Assembly (NCBI GenBank): GCA_963975935.1
Contig: CAXBIQ010000011.1
Span: forward strand, 38,545-102,544
Direction: 5' to 3'
Source: Planktosalinus sp963975935
GTDB taxonomy: Bacteria > Bacteroidota > Bacteroidia > Flavobacteriales > Flavobacteriaceae
DNA: 64,000 nt
Under the pieces are notes generated by a model. The model saw only the letters and a program-made list of their open reading frames with translations. It made no database searches and was not told the DNA's origin. Positions 59,909 to 64,000 of this stretch are shown here, one piece after another; the first letter of the stretch is position 1; every line of letters starts with the position of its first letter. The position numbers and the translations under genes were made by a program.

Positions 59909-60760
59909 ATGAAAACCATATTATTCCCAACAGATTTTTCAGACAATGCGCTTAACGGCTTTAAGTATGCTATGGCCCTCTATGAAAAATTGCCCTGTAC
60001 ATTCATCCTCCTGAATGCGTTTGCCGTAAATGAATATGTGGAAGGAACCCGCTTTATTGCACGGCCCAATGAATCTTTAATGCACGAAGCAGAAGAACTC
60101 TCAAAAACCAATTTAAAAACCCTCAAAGCAACCCTTGAGGACCTAAGACCCAACGGGCAACATACCTTTCAAACGGTTTCCAGAAACTATTCCCTGATTG
60201 ACGCCATAAATGAACAGCTCAATGCAAACGCCATTGATTTGATTGTTATTGGTACCCAGGGAAGCACCGGTGACTATAAAACGGTTTACGGCAGCAATAC
60301 CATAAGCATTATGGAGGAAATCAAAAACTGTCCCATCCTTGCCATACCCAGCAAAGAGACTTTCACGGGCCTCAACGAAATAGTACTCGCAACCGGCTTC
60401 TATATGGAATATGGAAAAAGTGATTTTGATTTCTTACTGCAACTGGCCGAAGAGCAGGATGCACCCCTGCGAATCCTTACCATTTCAGAAACCGGCGGAC
60501 TCACAAAAGAACAGCAGGAGCACAAAAAAACCCTGAATTCTTTTATTGAAAACGTGCCCCATTCCTTTCATATCCTGGAGCATGTCAATGTGCCCATCGG
60601 CATCTATTGTTTTAGCGAAAGCCGCAACAGCAGTATGATTTCTTTTGTAAATAAGAAGTACACCTTTATCGAAAAACTGCTTTTCAGCCCCTTGTACAAA
60701 GATCTAGGGGATTATTCCAAAACACCCGTGCTGGTGTTGCACAGAACCCGCGATGCTTAA
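59909..60760 (+). CDS. Universal stress protein, double domain (third of three)
   Basis: 283 residues. Starts MKTILFPTDFSDNALNGFKYAMALY, with the glycine motif GTQGSTGDYKTVYGSNT. The second domain (from about residue 155, NEIVLATGFYMEYGKSDF) is more degenerate than in the other two. Twelve bases after the second Usp; the ATP-cone gene follows after ten bases. Same operon. Confidence 0.93.
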   Translation: MKTILFPTDFSDNALNGFKYAMALYEKLPCTFILLNAFAVNEYVEGTRFIARPNESLMHEAEELSKTNLKTLKATLEDLRPNGQHTFQTVSRNYSLIDAINEQLNANAIDLIVIGTQGSTGDYKTVYGSNTISIMEEIKNCPILAIPSKETFTGLNEIVLATGFYMEYGKSDFDFLLQLAEEQDAPLRILTISETGGLTKEQQEHKKTLNSFIENVPHSFHILEHVNVPIGIYCFSESRNSSMISFVNKKYTFIEKLLFSPLYKDLGDYSKTPVLVLHRTRDA

Positions 60761-60770
60761 TTCATAAACC

Positions 60771-61622
60771 ATGAAACCAAAAACATCCCATAAAAACCTG
60801 TTTGTACTTAAAAAGTCAGGCGAACACGATGTCTTTTCTTCTGAAAAAGTAAGGCAGTCATTGCAAAGGGCCGGTGCAAGCCCGGAGGTCATCACGACGA
60901 TTATAGAAAGCCTCGAAAGTGAGCTCTATGACGGCATTACCACCCGCGAAATATACAACCGCGCCTTCCGGCTGCTCAAAAAGAGTAACCCTTTTACGGC
61001 ATCGCGCTATAAGCTGAAAAAGGCCATCTATGAACTGGGTCCCACCGGCTTTCCTTTTGAGAAGTTTATCGCTGCTATTTTATCAAATTCAGGTTACAGT
61101 GTGCAAGTAGGCGAAATCCTGCAAGGGAAATGTGTTACGCACGAGATTGATGTCATTGCCAAAAGAACCGGTACCACCCTGCTGATGGAATGCAAGTTCC
61201 ATGGCACTGAGGGCAAAAAGACCGATGTAAAAATTCCTTTGTATATCGACTCACGTTTCAGGGATATCAAAAACCACAAAAACGATTTTTATTTTGATGA
61301 AGGCTGGGTGGTTACCAATACCGAGTTTACCGAAGACGCCATTCAATATGCAAAATGCTCCGGATTAAAACTGCTTAGCTGGAACTATCCTAAAGGAGAT
61401 GCTTTAAAAGACCGCATCGACCATACCGGTCTCTACCCCATCACGGTATCAAACCTTCTCACAGGACGTGAAAAACAATTCCTTTTAAGCCGGGATGTCG
61501 TGCTGTGCAGGGAACTCATCAACGACCAGTTTTTTCTGGATCATCTGGGGGTTTCCGAGAAACGAAAAAAGAAAATATTAAACGAAATGGAGATTCTCTG
61601 TAAAGGTTCCAAAGCAGAATAA
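60771..61622 (+). CDS. ATP-cone and Mrr-like nuclease-fold protein
   Basis: 283 residues. N-terminal ATP-cone domain (about 9-92: VLKKSGEHDVFSSEKVRQSLQRAG, ESLESELYDGITTREIY, then SRYKLKKAI), the nucleotide-sensing module best known from ribonucleotide reductase and NrdR. It is followed by a PD-(D/E)XK nuclease-like domain (about 92-220: FEKFIAAILSNSGYSV, D127 in HEIDVIAKR, E140 and K142 in LLMECKF, all catalytic-type residues present). The C-terminal 60 residues are helical and basic (VSEKRKKKILNEME). This looks like a nuclease gated by ATP/dATP (inference). It is the last gene of the Usp operon. Confidence 0.88.
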   Translation: MKPKTSHKNLFVLKKSGEHDVFSSEKVRQSLQRAGASPEVITTIIESLESELYDGITTREIYNRAFRLLKKSNPFTASRYKLKKAIYELGPTGFPFEKFIAAILSNSGYSVQVGEILQGKCVTHEIDVIAKRTGTTLLMECKFHGTEGKKTDVKIPLYIDSRFRDIKNHKNDFYFDEGWVVTNTEFTEDAIQYAKCSGLKLLSWNYPKGDALKDRIDHTGLYPITVSNLLTGREKQFLLSRDVVLCRELINDQFFLDHLGVSEKRKKKILNEMEILCKGSKAE

Positions 61623-61646
61623 CTACCTCCTGTAAACCTCTTTTCC

Positions 61647-62720
61647 TTACTCCATCAAACCCTTAAGAGTGGCTTCCCTGTTGATTTTTCCTGTGGTGGT
61701 GTATTTCATTTCGTTGACGAAAAAGATTTCCTTGGGCACTTCATAAGGTTCCAGCCCCACATAGTCTATTTCCGGAAAAATATCTTCATCGCCTTCAATG
61801 ACCAATGCCACCTTTTGTCCCAGGGCCTCATCAGGCAGGGAACTGATAAAGAAAGGTGCATCAATCACCAAATCCAGTACCTGTTCTACCTGCTCAGGGT
61901 GTATTTTTACCCCGCCACTGTTGATGACAAAATCAGCACGGCCCAGCCATTTAAAGGACGTATTTGAAAGCAGTTCCACCATATCATTGGTTACCACGGG
62001 TTCCGGGGCTACTGCGGGGGCATCTATGACCAGGCAACTGCGGTCATCGGTTGAGAAGTTCACGTTGTCCAGTGCATGATAGGCCTGTTGCTCCAGTTCC
62101 TCAGGACTGCAGTTGTTTAGTTTTTTAATCGCCACATGGGTGATGGTTTCAGTCATACCATAGGTGGCATAGAGACGCGAAGGCACCTCCTGCAATTGTT
62201 GCCGCAGCACTTCAGATACCGGAGCGCCGCCCACAATCACTTGTTTGATGCGGTGCAACTCGCTCAGTGACTCGCGTACCTGTAAAGGTACCATCGCGGC
62301 AAAATCAAAATTGTTTTTGGTTTGTGACAGGGGAATCCTGTTCGGAAGGACCACTTCAATGTGCCAACCTAAAACAAGCGCCCGCACAAACATCATCTTG
62401 CCAGCGATATAATTAAATGAAAGGCAGTGCAAGGCCGTGGTACCCGCCGGCAGGTCAAAGTAAATACCGGTGGCTTTGGCGCTTGCCATCATACTTTGTT
62501 TGTCCAGCTCAATACTTTTGGGGCTGCCCGTGGTGCCCGATGTTTTCAGCAGCATGGTCTTTTTAGGATACAGCCAGTCCAGCAAAAACACGGCAAGTTC
62601 CTTATCTTCTTTGTCGCCTTCAAACTGAAGGGCTTCGGCCAGGTTGATAAGCTTTGCCAGGGTATAGTGCTTTCCGTTTAGGGTAAAGTCAGGGTGTATG
62701 TCCAGCCAGGGTTCTGTCAT
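61647..62720 (-). CDS. menE: o-Succinylbenzoate-CoA ligase-like AMP-forming enzyme
   Basis: Activates o-succinylbenzoate with CoA in menaquinone synthesis. 357 residues, short for the ANL superfamily (E. coli MenE 451). AMP-binding P-loop LLKTSGTTGSPKSIEL; YGMTETITHVA (A5 motif); WLGRADFVINSGGVKIHPEQVE (A7-A8 hinge); and catalytic Lys in TTGKINREAT near the end. The start overlaps the stop of the CPBP protease gene by one base. The shortened N-terminal part is typical of the Bacteroidota form. Confidence 0.88.
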   Translation of the reverse strand: MTEPWLDIHPDFTLNGKHYTLAKLINLAEALQFEGDKEDKELAVFLLDWLYPKKTMLLKTSGTTGSPKSIELDKQSMMASAKATGIYFDLPAGTTALHCLSFNYIAGKMMFVRALVLGWHIEVVLPNRIPLSQTKNNFDFAAMVPLQVRESLSELHRIKQVIVGGAPVSEVLRQQLQEVPSRLYATYGMTETITHVAIKKLNNCSPEELEQQAYHALDNVNFSTDDRSCLVIDAPAVAPEPVVTNDMVELLSNTSFKWLGRADFVINSGGVKIHPEQVEQVLDLVIDAPFFISSLPDEALGQKVALVIEGDEDIFPEIDYVGLEPYEVPKEIFFVNEMKYTTTGKINREATLKGLME

Positions 62721-63691
62721 TATGGGAGGTTGTTTGTTTGTTCAAATGCATCAGTTGCTTCCGGAAGTGGTTTTTCCACACGCCCGAATAGTTTTTCGTT
62801 CCAGTTTTTCCAGCCGTATTTCCGGGCCATAATAAACAGGAAGATGGGATACACTATAAGTACCGGAAGCAGAATATCAAATCCTGCAGAGGGCTCAGAA
62901 ATATCTTTCAGTATTGAATGTGTCTGAAACACCGTCCAGTCTGCTGTGACCAGCAGGGCTGCGACCATATTGTTGGCGGCGTGAAAGCCGAGGGCCAGTT
63001 CCAGTCCGTCATCCATCAGTGTGACGATGCCCAGAAACAAACCGGTACCGATGTAATATACCATCAGTATATTGCCCAGCTTCTCTACTTCAGGGTTGGC
63101 AATATGCAGTAAACCAAACACCACCGAAGTAAGCACCAACGGCAGCCATTTGTTCCTTGCCAGAACGCCTATGCCCTGCATCAAATAACCACGGAAGAGG
63201 TATTCTTCCATACTGGTTTGCAGGGGAATGAAAATAATCACGATAACCGCCAGGATCATAAATGGCACCGGGTCAAACTGTACCACATAGCTCTCGGGAT
63301 TGAAATAATAATCCAGGGCTGTCAAGGCTGTAACTGTGACAGCTATAAGTCCAAATCCAAACCAGAATCGTCCCCAGTCTATCTTTTTACGGGCGGTGGT
63401 TGCTTCGACCAAAGGTTGCTTGTGCAGCAACTTTATGACAAACAACAAGGCAAAGAGTCCCACGGCAAAGGAGAGCAGCATTAAAAACAACGTCAGGTTT
63501 GAATCGAGAACGGTCATCAGTTTACTGATATCATTGAGGTCTGTCAATTCACCACCTTCCTGCATGACTTTAAAACCGGCTGCCATGGCAAAGGGAATGG
63601 AGCCTATTTGTGTGGCGATAAAAACAATCACGACACCCACGGCATACCGCCACCAGTCGTGTAATGAGTTAAAGGCTTGAGCTATGTACAT
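62720..63691 (-). CDS. CPBP family intramembrane metalloprotease
   Basis: 323 residues, about eight hydrophobic helices. The CPBP/Abi motifs are present: SMEEYLFRGYL (E162, E163 and R167), FGLLHI (H196) and the later FHAANN. These form the metal site of CAAX-type proteases. Substrate unknown. The start codon ATG is at 63691, and its stop overlaps menE's start (TAATG), so the two are translationally coupled; the pairing recurs in Flavobacteria. Confidence 0.92.
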   Translation of the reverse strand: MYIAQAFNSLHDWWRYAVGVVIVFIATQIGSIPFAMAAGFKVMQEGGELTDLNDISKLMTVLDSNLTLFLMLLSFAVGLFALLFVIKLLHKQPLVEATTARKKIDWGRFWFGFGLIAVTVTALTALDYYFNPESYVVQFDPVPFMILAVIVIIFIPLQTSMEEYLFRGYLMQGIGVLARNKWLPLVLTSVVFGLLHIANPEVEKLGNILMVYYIGTGLFLGIVTLMDDGLELALGFHAANNMVAALLVTADWTVFQTHSILKDISEPSAGFDILLPVLIVYPIFLFIMARKYGWKNWNEKLFGRVEKPLPEATDAFEQTNNLP

Positions 63692-64000
63692 TGATTCTTA
63701 AGGGATTATAGTTTACGTTTTTCTTTTACAAAATAGCAATAAAATTCAAACTTCAAAGATACATTTTCTGAAAGATTGAAGATATGAAGTTTTCATAAAA
63801 CAAGGTTTTACAAATCGATACGTGTGAGCTGCGTACGCATTTTCACGCAAAGGCCGCAAAGATTTCCGCAAAGCCGCTAAGAAAGCAGGATAAAACAATC
63901 ACACACGTTCTTGTAATTTACACTTTATAATTCTTTGCCCTTTGCGTATTCTATGACTTAACAAAATGTTTTTTTATATTTTTTATGCAACATATTTCAT
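63692..64000. other. Gene-free right end of the window
   Basis: No coding region is supported in the last 309 bases. The content is AT-rich spacer plus a GCAAAG-type repeat cluster (63846-63881) and an inverted copy at 63933-63946 (CTTTGCCCTTTGCG). The promoter of the CPBP-menE pair should lie in its first part (63692 to about 63760). Confidence 0.5.
63846..63881. repeat. CGCAAAG repeat cluster
   Basis: CGCAAAG occurs at 63846-63852, 63855-63861 and 63867-63873, then CGCTAAG at 63875-63881. The start-to-start spacings are 9, 12 and 8 bases. The inverted copy further right could pair with them to form a stem. This kind of mosaic GCAAAG repeat is familiar from intergenic sites in Bacteroidota genomes, but I cannot name it firmly. 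Confidence 0.6.

Overview
The window looks like a chromosomal segment of a marine-type member of the Flavobacteriaceae (Bacteroidota). The signs are: a class III (long) glutamine synthetase, a Rho with a huge Asn/Asp/Lys/Arg/Gln-rich insertion, menaquinone genes, SusC/TonB-type outer-membrane proteins opening with a carboxypeptidase-regulatory-like domain, -7 boxes of the Bacteroidota type (TAnnTTTG), near absence of Shine-Dalgarno sequences, AT-rich spacers and several apparent TTG starts. It reads as core genome. I see no insertion sequence, integrase, phage module, CRISPR array, rRNA or tRNA. Genus cannot be fixed from this window.

Layout. 1-4.3 kb: curli-type amyloid locus on the minus strand: two giant, very acidic curlin-repeat proteins (41 and 30 strand units), each followed by its own terminator, then the start of a third minor curlin-like gene cut by the left edge; upstream is a gene-free 1.1 kb spacer. 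4.3-12.3 kb: glutamine synthetase III, a Na+/Ca2+-exchanger-like protein, Rho, a DUF4293 membrane protein, a membrane-anchored unknown, a phosphodiesterase and truA. 12.3-21.5 kb: ABC exporter, BON-LysM protein, pirin, tandem MsrB pair, DUF1801, and the ybbAP-tesA divergent module. 21.6-30.4 kb: guaB, an exported unknown, an M1 peptidase, menC-MBL-menA, holA and a HsdR-N nuclease-fold protein. 30.5-34.3 kb: a four-gene set with a mercuric-reductase-like flavoprotein, DUF427, egtB and egtD (ergothioneine). 34.4-40.6 kb: RND efflux operon with its MarR/GbsR-type regulator and a likely operator. 40.7-44.7 kb: sulfate activation operon cysQ-DUF2061-cysC-cysD-cysN. 45-52.1 kb: small membrane protein, TonB-type receptor, then pyrD-LysE-HMG-CoA lyase-5'-nucleotidase. 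52.3-57.9 kb: Mla-type lipid transport genes, a YfcC-type carrier, a TerB-like protein, a WG-repeat protein. 58.1-61.6 kb: three tandem double-domain universal stress proteins and an ATP-cone/Mrr-like nuclease protein behind two FNR-like palindromes. 61.6-63.7 kb: menE and a CPBP membrane protease.

How the parts connect: menA, menC and menE support menaquinone respiration. cysQ-C-D-N makes and recycles PAPS. egtBD builds the ergothioneine backbone and is co-directional with a disulfide-reductase-like flavoprotein that could keep that thiol reduced (inference). The Usp operon carries promoter features expected of oxygen- or redox-responsive control (inference). The most unusual content is the curlin pair, in which both proteins show block duplication of whole runs of strands, and the Usp/ATP-cone-nuclease operon.
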